Source: Cellulomonas citrea
GTDB lineage: Bacteria > Actinomycetota > Actinomycetes > Actinomycetales > Cellulomonadaceae
Reading direction: 5' to 3'
Assembly (NCBI RefSeq): GCF_009829685.1
Contig: NZ_VWSD01000009.1
Location: forward strand, 1-40,689
DNA length: 40,689 nucleotides
The notes beneath the pieces were generated by a model, which did no database searches, had not been told where the DNA came from, and saw only the letters and a program-made list of their open reading frames with translations. Shown piece after piece: positions 31,702-40,689 of this stretch. The position numbers were made by a program, and so were the translations under genes. Position 1 is the first letter of the stretch. Every line of letters starts with the position of its first letter.

Positions 31702-33182
31702 CGGTCGTTCTCCGTTTCGTGGGTGGTGCCGGGGTCGGACGACCCTGCCGAACGTGCCCGCGCCGAGGCCTCGGCCGCGGGGGTACCAGGACGGGACCGC
31801 TCGACCCAGCCCTCGACGTTGCGCTGACTGCCCTGGCTCACGGCGAGCGCACCGGCCGGGACGTCGCGGCGGATCACGCTGCCGGCCCCGGTGTAGGCGC
31901 CGTCGCCGACCTGGACGGGTGCGACGAACATGTTGTCCGCACCGGTGCGGGCATAGGAGCCGATCACCGTGCGGTGCTTGTGCACGCCGTCGTAGTTCAC
32001 CGTGACCGACGCCGCGCCGATGTTGGTCTCGACACCGATCTCGGCGTCGCCGACGTACGACAGGTGCGGCACCTTGGACCCGCGCCCGATCGTGGCGTTC
32101 TTGGTCTCGACGAAGGTGCCGATCTTGCCGCGCTCGCCCAGGATCGTGCCCGGCCGCAGGTAGGCGAACGGGCCCACGCTCGCCCCGGCCCCGATCACCG
32201 CGTCCGAGCCGTGCGTGCGCACGATCGTGGCGCCCTCGCCGACCTCGACGTTGGTGAGCGTCGTGTCCGGGCCGATCCGCGCACCGGTCGCCACGCTCGT
32301 CGCACCGTGCAGCTGGGTGCCGGGCAGCAGCGTCACATCGGCGGCCAGGTCCACGTCCACGTCGACCCAGGTGGTCGCCGGGTCGACGACCGTCACCCCG
32401 GCGCGCATCCAGTCCTCGACCGTGCGGCGGTTGAGCTCGGCGCCGAGCCGGGCCAGCTGCACCCGGTCGTTGACACCCTCGACCGACAGCACGTCCTCGG
32501 TGCGCAGCGCGCGCACGTGCCCGCCGTCGGCCCGGGCCAGGGCCAGCACATCGGTGAGGTAGAGCTCGCCCTGGGCGTTGCTGCGGTCCAGCCGGGTCAG
32601 CGCACGGCGCAGCACGTCGGCGTCGAACACGTAGACCGAGGTGTTGATCTCGTCGACCGCGCGCTGCACGTGGTCGGCGTCCCGCTCCTCGACGACCGCG
32701 AGCACGTCACCGGTGCCCGCCTCGCGCAGCACCCGCCCGTACCCCGTCGGGTCCGCCACGACGGTGGTGAGCACCGTCACGGCGTTGACGTCGGCGTGGT
32801 GGGCGACCAGCAGCTGGCTGATCGTGCCAACGTCGAGCAGCGGCACGTCGCCGGCCAGCACGACGACCGACCCGGTGAGCTCGCCGGCGCCGTCGAGCGC
32901 CTCGAGGGCCACCTGCACCGCGCGGCCCGTGCCCGGCACGTCGTCCTGGTCGACGATCAGCACCTCGGGGTCGAGGGTGAGCACATGGTCGGTCACGGCG
33001 GCCCGTTCGTGGCGCACGACCACCGCGAGCCGCTGCGGGCTCAGCGCCCGCGCCGTGGTGAGCACATGACCCACGAGGCTGCGCCCGCCGATCTCGTGCA
33101 GCACCTTCGGGGTGGCCGACCGCATCCGGGTGCCTTCGCCAGCAGCGAGGACGACGACTGCAGCCGGACGGGGGATGGTCAC
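31698..33182 (-). CDS. glmU: Bifunctional UDP-GlcNAc pyrophosphorylase/GlcN-1-P acetyltransferase
   Basis: A 494-residue enzyme that acetylates glucosamine 1-phosphate and couples it to UTP, giving UDP-GlcNAc for peptidoglycan and for surface polysaccharide. The uridylyltransferase signature LAAGEGTRM is at 12-20 with Lys26; the left-handed beta-helix begins near 255 and has VGPFAYLRPGT and KIGTFVETKNATIGRGSKVP. A Pro-Ser-rich tail of about 30 residues follows, usual in actinobacteria. GTG 33182 is preferred because GAGGAG lies nine bases upstream and homology begins at once; 33242 would add residues without support. Confidence 0.96.
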   Translation of the reverse strand: MTIPRPAAVVVLAAGEGTRMRSATPKVLHEIGGRSLVGHVLTTARALSPQRLAVVVRHERAAVTDHVLTLDPEVLIVDQDDVPGTGRAVQVALEALDGAGELTGSVVVLAGDVPLLDVGTISQLLVAHHADVNAVTVLTTVVADPTGYGRVLREAGTGDVLAVVEERDADHVQRAVDEINTSVYVFDADVLRRALTRLDRSNAQGELYLTDVLALARADGGHVRALRTEDVLSVEGVNDRVQLARLGAELNRRTVEDWMRAGVTVVDPATTWVDVDVDLAADVTLLPGTQLHGATSVATGARIGPDTTLTNVEVGEGATIVRTHGSDAVIGAGASVGPFAYLRPGTILGERGKIGTFVETKNATIGRGSKVPHLSYVGDAEIGVETNIGAASVTVNYDGVHKHRTVIGSYARTGADNMFVAPVQVGDGAYTGAGSVIRRDVPAGALAVSQGSQRNVEGWVERSRPGTPAAEASARARSAGSSDPGTTHETENDR

Positions 33183-33240
33183 CGTGTTGCGCTCCTCGCG
33201 GTCGTCCCCGCGCAGGTGCGGAGGGCTGGCTGGCACCCGC

Positions 33241-33246
33241 ACTCTA
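33241..33246 (-). promoter_or_regulatory. Candidate -10 of glmU-prs
   Basis: TAGAGT on the minus strand lies 58 bases before the glmU GTG and fits the actinobacterial -10 pattern TANNNT. No convincing -35 is present. The 111-base gap to the tRNA gene holds nothing else recognised. Confidence 0.4.
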
Positions 33247-33293
33247 CCGCCGCGACCACGGGGCCCGGCCCGCGGTGGGTGCCCGCGACGGGG

Positions 33294-33365
33294 CTCCGCC
33301 CCCAGGACTCGAACCTGGACCGCAAGGCTCCAAAGGCCTGCGTGCTGCCATTACACCAGGGCGGA
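33294..33365 (-). tRNA. tRNA-Gln (UUG)
   Basis: A 72-base cloverleaf on the minus strand. The acceptor stem TCCGCCC pairs with GGGCGGA, the D-stem GTGT pairs with GCAC, the anticodon loop CTTTGGA gives anticodon UUG (reads CAA), and the T-arm is CCAGG-TTCGAGT-CCTGG. The top pair of the anticodon stem (27-43) is a C-U mismatch. The 3' CCA is not encoded. Confidence 0.93.
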
Positions 33366-33415
33366 CCGCAGCCACCCAGTGTGCCAGTCGGCGGCGTGGC
33401 CCCGCGGGCACGCGG

Positions 33416-33421
33416 CATGAT
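33416..33421 (+). promoter_or_regulatory. Candidate -10 for leaderless TetR transcript
   Basis: CATGAT ends six bases before the TetR GTG start, the spacing expected when transcription begins at the start codon. No ribosome site is visible before the gene. Confidence 0.35.
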
Positions 33422-33427
33422 GACCCC

Positions 33428-34078
33428 GTGACCAGCGACTCCAGACGGACCGCACGGTCCCGCATGACAGGGGCCCAGCGCCGTGCCCAGCTGCTCGACG
33501 TGGCCCGCCGGCTGTTCGCCGAGAAGGGCTACGAGACCACGAGCATCGAGGAGATCGCGGCCCGGGCCGAGGTCTCCAAACCGGTGGTCTACGAGCACTT
33601 CGGCGGCAAGGAGGGCATCTACGCGGTCGTCGTCGACCGTGAGGTGCAGGCGCTCACCGATGCGCTCTCCGGGGCCCTCGAGGGCGGCGGGCACCCCAAG
33701 GTGCTGCTCGAGCGCACGGCCCTCGTGCTGCTCGGCTACATCGAGGACAGCGAGGACGGGTTCCGCATCCTGGTGCGCGACTCCCCCGTCGCGCAGGCCA
33801 CCGGCACGTTCTCCAGCCTCATCGGCGACGTGGCCACCCAGGTGGAGCACCTGCTCGCCGAGCAGTTCGCGCGCCAGGGCCTGGACCCGAGCACCGCACC
33901 CATGTACTCCCAGATGCTCGTCGGGATGGTGGCGCTCACCGGCCAGTGGTGGCTCGACGCCCGCAGCCCCGGCAAGTCGGAGGTGGCCGCGCACCTGGTC
34001 AACCTCGCCTGGAACGGCCTGTCCGGGCTGGAGAGCCAGCCGATGCTCACCGGACATTCCCGAGGTATCACGACATGA
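33428..34078 (+). CDS. TetR family transcriptional regulator
   Basis: A 216-residue DNA-binding repressor type protein. The N-terminal helix-turn-helix (about 18-65) is classic: QLLDVARRLFAEKGYETTSI, EEIAARAEVSKPVVYEHFGGK. The C-terminal half is all-helical, with ILVRDSPVAQATGTFSSLIG and WWLDARSPGKSEVAAHLVNL, the usual dimer and ligand domain. GTG 33428 is chosen because it lies just after a possible -10 and the domain follows; the longer frame from 33275 runs through the tRNA gene. It is 29 bases upstream of the MarR gene, which has its own -10. Target and ligand unknown. Confidence 0.92.
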   Translation: MTSDSRRTARSRMTGAQRRAQLLDVARRLFAEKGYETTSIEEIAARAEVSKPVVYEHFGGKEGIYAVVVDREVQALTDALSGALEGGGHPKVLLERTALVLLGYIEDSEDGFRILVRDSPVAQATGTFSSLIGDVATQVEHLLAEQFARQGLDPSTAPMYSQMLVGMVALTGQWWLDARSPGKSEVAAHLVNLAWNGLSGLESQPMLTGHSRGITT

Positions 34079-34095
34079 AGAATCTCGACGACGCG

Positions 34096-34101
34096 TAAAC
34101 T
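34096..34101 (+). promoter_or_regulatory. Strong -10 for leaderless MarR transcript
   Basis: TAAACT ends six bases before the MarR ATG (34108), so transcription probably starts at the A of the start codon. No ribosome site is seen. The -35 is not clear. Confidence 0.5.
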
Positions 34102-34107
34102 CCGGGC

Positions 34108-34611
34108 ATGACGACGGAGCCGGTCGACGAGGTCGCACGGATCGTCGAGGCCTGGCACCGTGAGCGCCCCGACCTGGACGTGCGCCCCATGGAGGTGCTG
34201 TCGCGGGTGAGCCGGCTCGCGCGGCACCTCGACCTGGCGCGGCGCGCCACCTTCGCCGAGCACGGTCTGGAGACCTGGGAGTTCGACGTGCTCTCCGCGC
34301 TGCGCCGCCAGGGTGAGCCCTACCGCATGTCGCCGGGGGCGCTGCTCACCGAGACGCTCGTCACCAGCGGCACCATGACCAACCGGATCGACCGGCTGGC
34401 CGAGCACGGGCTCGTGCAGCGGATGCCCTCCCCCGACGACCGCCGCGGTGTGCTCGTCGAGCTCACCGACGAGGGCCTGGCCCGCGTCGACGCCGCCCTG
34501 GCCAGCCTGCTGCGGGCCGAGCAGGGGCTGCTCGCCGGGCTGAGCGGGGCCGATGTGCGTCACCTCGCCGACCTGCTGCGCGACGTGCTCGCCCCGTTCG
34601 ACGCCGGCTGA
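34108..34611 (+). CDS. MarR family transcriptional regulator
   Basis: A 167-residue winged-helix regulator. The domain includes RRATFAEHGLETWEFDVLSA, the recognition region LLTETLVTSGTMTNRIDRLA, and the wing RMPSPDDRRGVLVELTDEG, all diagnostic of MarR. The first 30 residues are a helical start involved in dimer formation. It converges on the ABC-F gene, with 64 bases between stops that contain a 15-base tandem repeat. Ligand and targets are not evident. Confidence 0.92.
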   Translation: MTTEPVDEVARIVEAWHRERPDLDVRPMEVLSRVSRLARHLDLARRATFAEHGLETWEFDVLSALRRQGEPYRMSPGALLTETLVTSGTMTNRIDRLAEHGLVQRMPSPDDRRGVLVELTDEGLARVDAALASLLRAEQGLLAGLSGADVRHLADLLRDVLAPFDAG

Positions 34612-34635
34612 GGCCCCGGCTGCGGAACGCCCGAC

Positions 34636-34675
34636 CGGCGAGGAGTCAGCCGGCGAGGAGTCGGCCGACGAGGGC

Positions 34676-34680
<5 letters not shown>
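34636..34680. repeat. Three 15-base tandem repeats
   Basis: CGGCGAGGAGTCAGC, CGGCGAGGAGTCGGC and CGACGAGGGCTCAGC follow each other without gaps and lead into CGGCGAC. The last copy includes the stop codon of the converging ABC-F gene. Read on the plus strand in one frame the unit encodes GEESA-type repeats. Confidence 0.8.
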
Positions 34681-36445
<1,765 letters not shown>

Positions 36446-36485
36446 ACCCCCAGTGTCCCAGCCCGCCCGGTGCGGGCCGACCGGC

Positions 36486-37586
36486 TCAGCCCGCCGAGCG
36501 GCGCAGCGCCTCGGCCAGCCGCACCCGCGGACCCGTGCGCAGCACCGAACGCTCGTAGATCCGGGCGGCCAGCAGCACCACCGCCACCGTCGCGACCACG
36601 AGCAGCACGAGCGAGATGAGCGGCTCGGCCCAGCCGACGCCGCCGACGAACATCCGCACCGGCATCGCGACCGGCGCACTGAACGGCACGTAGGAGGCGA
36701 CCGCGAGCACCACGGGGTTGTCGTTGAAGAACACGACGACGAAGTACGGCGCGATCGTCAGCCAGGTGACCGGCTGGATCACGGCACCCAGGTCCTCCAT
36801 CCGGGAGACCAGCGCGGCCGATGCGGCGTAGATCGACGCGAGCAGCACGAAGCCGACCGCGAAGAAGATGACGAACCAGGCCAGCGGGGCGCCCACGAGG
36901 GTGAGCACGTCGTCACGCCCGGTGGCCGCCAGTCCGATGACCGCGACCGAGACCAGCGCGGTGATCTGACCGAGGGCCAGCACGCTGTTGCCCACCACCT
37001 TGCCCGCCAGCAGCGCCCGCACCGGGACCGCCGACAGCAGGATCTCGACGATCCGGGTCTGCTTCTCGGTCACCGTGTTCTGCGCGATGGTCGAGCCGAA
37101 GGTGATCGCCGCCATCATGAACACCAGGCCGAAGGCCAGGCTCACGACGTAGCGCACCACCCCGTCACCGGCCCGGTCGGGTTCGAGCACGTCGACCTTC
37201 GGGGTGACGGTGAGCGCGTCGACGACGGCCTGCGGGGTGCTGGTGAGCACGACGACCCGCGGCACCGACCCGGTCCCGGGCAGCAGCGCCGCCTTGACCG
37301 AGCCGTCACGCACCTTGGCCAGGGCAGCGTCCTCGTCGGGCACCTGCTGGACGTCGACGCCCTTGAGCTCGCCGACCTGGGCGGCCACCGCCGTCGGTGC
37401 GGCGACCGGGACCGCCGCCGAGTCGCGTCCGGCCAGCAACGAGCTGACGACGATCCCGGCGAGCACCGCGAGCAGCAGCAGCGCCGAGGAGATGAGGAAC
37501 GCCTTGCTGCGCAGCTGGGTGGTGATCTCACGGCCGGCGACCAGCAGCGTGGCCGCACCCAGCGACGGCGGCGTGGGGGCGCTCAT
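36486..37586 (-). CDS. ABC-2 type transporter permease, NatB/YhaP-like
   Basis: A 366-residue membrane protein. A first helix (about 30-52) is followed by an outer domain of about 100 residues, then five to six helices with TEKQTRIVEILLSAVPVRALLAGKV, the conserved coupling region of NatB-type permeases. ATG 37586 overlaps the ATPase stop by four bases, which fixes the start and pairs the two products. The pair may export an ion, peptide or lipid; no substrate can be named. Confidence 0.9.
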   Translation of the reverse strand: MSAPTPPSLGAATLLVAGREITTQLRSKAFLISSALLLLAVLAGIVVSSLLAGRDSAAVPVAAPTAVAAQVGELKGVDVQQVPDEDAALAKVRDGSVKAALLPGTGSVPRVVVLTSTPQAVVDALTVTPKVDVLEPDRAGDGVVRYVVSLAFGLVFMMAAITFGSTIAQNTVTEKQTRIVEILLSAVPVRALLAGKVVGNSVLALGQITALVSVAVIGLAATGRDDVLTLVGAPLAWFVIFFAVGFVLLASIYAASAALVSRMEDLGAVIQPVTWLTIAPYFVVVFFNDNPVVLAVASYVPFSAPVAMPVRMFVGGVGWAEPLISLVLLVVATVAVVLLAARIYERSVLRTGPRVRLAEALRRSAG

Positions 37587-38512
37587 GCCGCCACCTGCGC
37601 ACCGTCGTGGGCCGCACCGTCGTGGACGGCGCCGTCGGCCATGAGCTCGCGGAAGATCTCGGCCAGGGTCGGCACCACCGGGCCGAAGCGGCGTACCGGC
37701 CCGCGCACCAGCGCCGCACGCAGCACCTCCTGGGCGGTCGCCTCGTCGGCGTCGAACACCGCCTCGTCGGCCGCGAACTCCACCACCTGAACCCCGGGGA
37801 CCTCGCGCAGCCAGCCGGTGTCGGAGGCCACCAGCTCGAACCGGGAGCCGGCGTGCGCCGCCCGCAGCTCCTCCCGCGACCCGGCGGCCACCACCCGGCC
37901 GCCGGCGATGATGACGAGGTCGTCGCACAGCCGCTCGACCACGTCGAGCTGGTGGGAGCTGAACAGCACCGGCGCACCCGCCCGCGCGTGCGCCACCAGC
38001 ACCGACGCCACGGCGTCCACCGCGATCGGGTCCAGACCGGAGAACGGCTCGTCGAGCACGAGCACGTCGGGGTCGTGCACGAGAGCCGCCGCGACCTGCG
38101 CGCGCTGCTGGTTGCCCAGCGACAGGCTGTCCACCGGGTCACCGGCCCGGGCCGCCAGGTCGAGGCGTTCGAGCAGGTCCATGGCCCGCGCCCGCGCCGT
38201 CGAGGCGTCGTACCCGTGCAGCCGGGCGAGGAAGGCGAGCTGGTCGACCACCTTCATCTTGGGGTAGAGGCCGCGTTCCTCGGGCATGTAGCCGAACCCG
38301 CGCCGGGTCGCCGGGTCGAGCACCCGCCCGTCAAGCCGGACCTGCCCCGCATCGGGGGTGAGCACCCCCATGACGATCCGCATCGCGGTCGTCTTGCCCG
38401 CCCCGTTGCCTCCGACGAACCCCGTGGTGCGGCCCCGCCGGACGACGAAGGACACGTCGTCCAACGCCCGGCGCTCACCGAACGTCCTGGTCACATGCTC
38501 CAGCTCGATCAC
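37583..38512 (-). CDS. ABC transporter ATPase, NatA/YhaQ-like
   Basis: A 309-residue ATPase partner of the permease at 36486. Walker A is GGNGAGKTT at 34-42, the signature is LSLGNQQ at 130-136 (the NQQ form common in this family instead of LSGGQ), and Walker B LVLDEP is at 151-156, followed by SGLDP. A C-terminal domain (about 220-290) follows, and the tail is a short repeat of HDGA units encoded by near-identical 15-base units (37601-37630). GTG 38512 is the likely start, six bases after a possible -10, TACCGT. Confidence 0.92.
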   Translation of the reverse strand: MIELEHVTRTFGERRALDDVSFVVRRGRTTGFVGGNGAGKTTAMRIVMGVLTPDAGQVRLDGRVLDPATRRGFGYMPEERGLYPKMKVVDQLAFLARLHGYDASTARARAMDLLERLDLAARAGDPVDSLSLGNQQRAQVAAALVHDPDVLVLDEPFSGLDPIAVDAVASVLVAHARAGAPVLFSSHQLDVVERLCDDLVIIAGGRVVAAGSREELRAAHAGSRFELVASDTGWLREVPGVQVVEFAADEAVFDADEATAQEVLRAALVRGPVRRFGPVVPTLAEIFRELMADGAVHDGAAHDGAQVAA

Positions 38513-38518
38513 ACCGCC

Positions 38519-38524
38519 ACGGTA
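38519..38524 (-). promoter_or_regulatory. Candidate -10 for leaderless ABC exporter operon
   Basis: TACCGT on the minus strand ends six bases before the ATPase GTG start, matching the spacing at the TetR and MarR genes. No ribosome site is visible. Confidence 0.35.
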
Positions 38525-38589
38525 GGGCTGGGCAGACAGCGGGCGCCTCGGCCGCGGGGCCGATCTTCGGCTCGGCCGCCAGACGGAGC

Positions 38590-39237
38590 TCAGCCCACGA
38601 GACCGTGCTCGTAGGCGTAGACGACCGCCTGCACCCGGTCGCGCAGCCCCAGCTTGGCCAGCAGGTTCGACACGTGCGTCTTCACCGTGGCCCGCGACAG
38701 CACGAGCCGGCCGGCGATCTCCTCGTTCGACAGGCCGTGGGCCATCAGCACGAGGACCTCACGCTCACGTTCGGTGAGCAGACCGTCGTCCGGCTCGTCC
38801 ACCCGGCGCCGGCTGCCGACGACCGCCTGGGCGATGACCGCCCGGGTCACCTCCGGCGAGAGCAACCCGTCGCCGGCCGCGGCCGCCAGCACCGCGTCGG
38901 TGAGCTGGGCGGGCCGGGACGTCTTGAGCAGGAACCCGCACGCCCCGGCCTGCAGCGCCGCGAGCAGGTAGTCCTCGCGGTGGAACGTGGTGAGGATGAC
39001 GACCGCGGCGCGCACCGTCGGGTCGCCGACCAGCTCGCGCGTCGCCGCCAACCCGTCCAGACGCGGCATCTGCACGTCCAGGCACACGACGTCCGGGTCC
39101 AGCGCCCGGGTGAGCTCGACGGCCTCGCGACCGTCCGCGGCCTGCCCGACCACCTCGATCGACGGGTGCGCGTCCAGGATGGTCGACAGCCCGGCGCGCA
39201 CCAGGGCCTCGTCGTCGGCCACCACGACCCGGGTCAT
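38590..39237 (-). CDS. NarL/LuxR-type response regulator
   Basis: A 215-residue two-component regulator. The receiver domain has the acidic pair Asp8-Asp9, phospho-acceptor Asp54 in VCLDVQMPRLDG, Thr in ILTTF near 84 and Lys in LLKTS near 104. The GerE/LuxR helix-turn-helix is at about 152-212 (LTEREREVLVLMAHGLSNEE, LSRATVKTHVSNLLAKLGLR). ATG 39237 overlaps the kinase stop by four bases, so kinase and regulator are a pair. The exporter operon starts 77 bases downstream on the same strand and is a possible target. Confidence 0.95.
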   Translation of the reverse strand: MTRVVVADDEALVRAGLSTILDAHPSIEVVGQAADGREAVELTRALDPDVVCLDVQMPRLDGLAATRELVGDPTVRAAVVILTTFHREDYLLAALQAGACGFLLKTSRPAQLTDAVLAAAAGDGLLSPEVTRAVIAQAVVGSRRRVDEPDDGLLTEREREVLVLMAHGLSNEEIAGRLVLSRATVKTHVSNLLAKLGLRDRVQAVVYAYEHGLVG

Positions 39238-40508
39238 GCCGCGCCCACCGGGACGGTGGCCCGCACCACGAAGCCGCCGCGTGAGCGCGGGCCGACGTGC
39301 AACGTGCCGCCGTCGGCGTTCACGCGCTCCTGCATCCCCAGCAGCCCGAGCCCGGAGGACGGCAGCCGGGTGAGCGGCCGCCCGCCCCCGCCGTCGTCAG
39401 CGACCTCGAGCTCGACCGCACCGGGCAGGTAGCGCAGCCGCACACTGGCCCGCGCCGTCGGCCCGGCGTGCCGACGGGAGTTGGTGAGCGCCTCCTGGGC
39501 GATCCGGTACAGGTTGAGCGAGACCAGCGGCGGCAGCGGCTGCGGGGTGCCGACCACCTCGAGCTGCACCGGCATCCCGGCACCGGTCGCGTGCTCGACG
39601 AGCTCGGGCAGCCGGGCGACGCCGAGCCGGCCCAGCGGCTCGTCGACGGCCTCGGCCCGCTCCTCGCGCAGCGTGCCCAGGATCGCGGCGAGCTCGTGCA
39701 CCGCGTCCCGCGCCGACTGCTGGACCTGCTCGACCGCGACGCCGGCCTGCGTGTCGTCACCCGCGTCGAGCAGGGTCGAGGCGACCGCCGCCTGCACCCC
39801 CATCGCCGCGACGTGGTGGGCGACCGCGTCGTGCAGCTCACGGGCGATCCGCAGCCGTTCGAGGGCGACCGCCTGCTCCTCGGCGCGCCGCTGGGCGGCC
39901 GCGAGCTGCCAGGTGCGCCAGGCCGTCCGGGCGCGTTCGCGTGCGGCCGACCACGCGTGGTCGCCGAACGCCCACGCGCCGGCGAAGTAGACGACGTTGG
40001 TGAGCACCTGGATGAGCAGGTAGGCGGCCAGCGGGGAGAACGCCCCGGACCGGGAGAACCCCGGGACCGCCTCCGGGTCGGCCACCGCCTGGAAGATCGC
40101 GACGAGCAGCCAGACGAACATCCCGACGACGACGAGCGCCCGCACCCACACCGCGCGGCGGCGGTCGGTCTCCCAGGCGCCGACCGTGTACAGCGCGATG
40201 AACAGCGCCACGTTGACGACGAGCGTCTCCGGCACGGCGAGCACCTGGGCGACGACGAACGCCACCGCCACCACTCCCAGCACGGCCGACGGGTACCGCC
40301 GCCGCCAGGCGAGCGGTGCGGTGACGGCCAGCAGCAGCGGGACCGAGACGGCCCCCGATGCCGGGTCGGGCCGCACCCCCGTGACGCGCCACAGCACCAT
40401 CGACAGCACCGCACCGACGAACAGCGCCGCGGCCAGACCGGCGTCGGCACGCTGAGCGGAGCGGTCCACCGGAGGTCGCCGCCACGAGGCCGCGTCCGGG
40501 TCGCTCAC
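39234..40508 (-). CDS. Sensor histidine kinase, HisKA_3/NarL type
   Basis: A membrane kinase of 424 residues from GTG 40508. Five to six hydrophobic helices occupy about 23-180, followed by a coiled linker and the HisKA_3 domain with phospho-acceptor His226 in IARELHDAVAHHVAAMGVQA. The ATPase domain has NLYRIAQEALTNSRRHAG, VADDGGGG and SGLGLLGMQERVNADGGTL. It has no clear outer sensor domain, so it may sense the membrane. The frame is open upstream to GTG 40673, where the extra residues resemble a peptide-permease N-terminus. No ribosome site precedes either start, so the true start is uncertain. Its stop overlaps the regulator ATG. Confidence 0.88.
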   Translation of the reverse strand: MSDPDAASWRRPPVDRSAQRADAGLAAALFVGAVLSMVLWRVTGVRPDPASGAVSVPLLLAVTAPLAWRRRYPSAVLGVVAVAFVVAQVLAVPETLVVNVALFIALYTVGAWETDRRRAVWVRALVVVGMFVWLLVAIFQAVADPEAVPGFSRSGAFSPLAAYLLIQVLTNVVYFAGAWAFGDHAWSAARERARTAWRTWQLAAAQRRAEEQAVALERLRIARELHDAVAHHVAAMGVQAAVASTLLDAGDDTQAGVAVEQVQQSARDAVHELAAILGTLREERAEAVDEPLGRLGVARLPELVEHATGAGMPVQLEVVGTPQPLPPLVSLNLYRIAQEALTNSRRHAGPTARASVRLRYLPGAVELEVADDGGGGRPLTRLPSSGLGLLGMQERVNADGGTLHVGPRSRGGFVVRATVPVGAA

Positions 40509-40565
40509 AGCGGTGACGAGCGTCCGCCCGGCGCCGATCTGCGCGGCCTCGTCGCCGTCAGTCAC

Positions 40566-40673
40566 CGCCGGCAACGGGTCTGCGGGCACCAGGTTGGTGA
40601 GCACGAACGTCACCACGGTGATGCCCCACAGCAGCAGCACCGAGATGCCCAGCCGGGTCAGGACGTACCGCAC
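40566..40673 (-). pseudogene. Truncated N-terminus of a DppB/OppB-like permease, in frame with the kinase
   Basis: The first 36 codons read MRYVLTRLGISVLLLWGITV and then VTFVLTNLVPADPLPA. This is the standard opening of peptide/nickel ABC transporter inner-membrane proteins (RRL, GIT..TF, LVPGDP in the family). The rest of the permease is missing; after about 20 unrelated residues the histidine kinase begins in the same frame. A deletion joining two genes is the simplest explanation. Whether the fusion is translated is unknown. The window ends 16 bases upstream. Confidence 0.6.
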
Positions 40674-40689
40674 CAGCGGGTGGGCACGC

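Noticed and set aside
33294-33365. tRNA-Gln as attachment site of an integrated element
   Set aside because: No integrase gene, no direct repeat of the tRNA 3' end seen nearby, and flanking genes are housekeeping or ordinary regulators.

Overview
The window is about 72-75% G+C by eye, uses GTG starts freely, couples most genes through ATGA/GTGA overlaps, and carries Pro-Thr linkers of the kind seen in secreted Cellulomonas enzymes. Together with the order glmU-prs-rplY-pth and the tRNA-Gln, this suggests a chromosome of an actinobacterium of the Micrococcales, probably Cellulomonadaceae-like; genus is inference. No insertion sequence, phage, plasmid or CRISPR was seen. No stretch above 300 bases lacks a gene.

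Bases 1 to about 29,100 form an exopolysaccharide or capsule locus of Wzx/Wzy type. Left to right: a minus-strand set of glycosyltransferases and an acyltransferase (1-4079), interrupted by two tiny coupled ORFs; a polysaccharide deacetylase (4179-4916); two secreted beta-helix proteins (4969-8423); two Wzz-like membrane proteins head to head (8564-10219); a Wzy-like polymerase and two glycosyltransferases in a plus-strand operon (10216-14152); a converging minus-strand operon (14141-21821) for nucleotide-sugar synthesis (Gfo/Idh oxidoreductase, SDR epimerase, two DegT aminotransferases, PglD-like acyltransferase), a GT2 and the Wzx flippase; a 1569-residue secreted mosaic with an N,N-dimethylformamidase-like domain and four DUF4082 domains (21944-26653); a WbpD-like N-acetyltransferase (26856-27455); and the initiating sugar-phosphate transferase (27482-29089). 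The implied flow: the initiating transferase loads undecaprenyl phosphate, the glycosyltransferases extend it with amino sugars made by the DegT/PglD/WbpD set, Wzx flips it, Wzy polymerises it under control of Wzz-like proteins, and the secreted DUF4082/beta-helix proteins probably bind or modify the product outside the cell.

Bases 29,196-33,365 are housekeeping: pth, rplY (L25/Ctc), prs, glmU and a tRNA-Gln(UUG). glmU makes UDP-GlcNAc, a likely precursor for the locus. From 33,428 to the end lie a TetR and a MarR regulator, an ABC-F ATPase, an ABC-2 type exporter (permease plus ATPase), and a NarL-type response regulator with its histidine kinase. The kinase frame runs in phase into the first ~36 residues of a peptide-transporter permease, which looks like a deletion scar.

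The most unusual material is the set of three secreted proteins sharing DUF4082 and beta-helix modules inside the polysaccharide locus, the recurring GGGTGA-type motif upstream of several locus genes, the two coupled arginine-rich mini-ORFs, and the permease-kinase junction.
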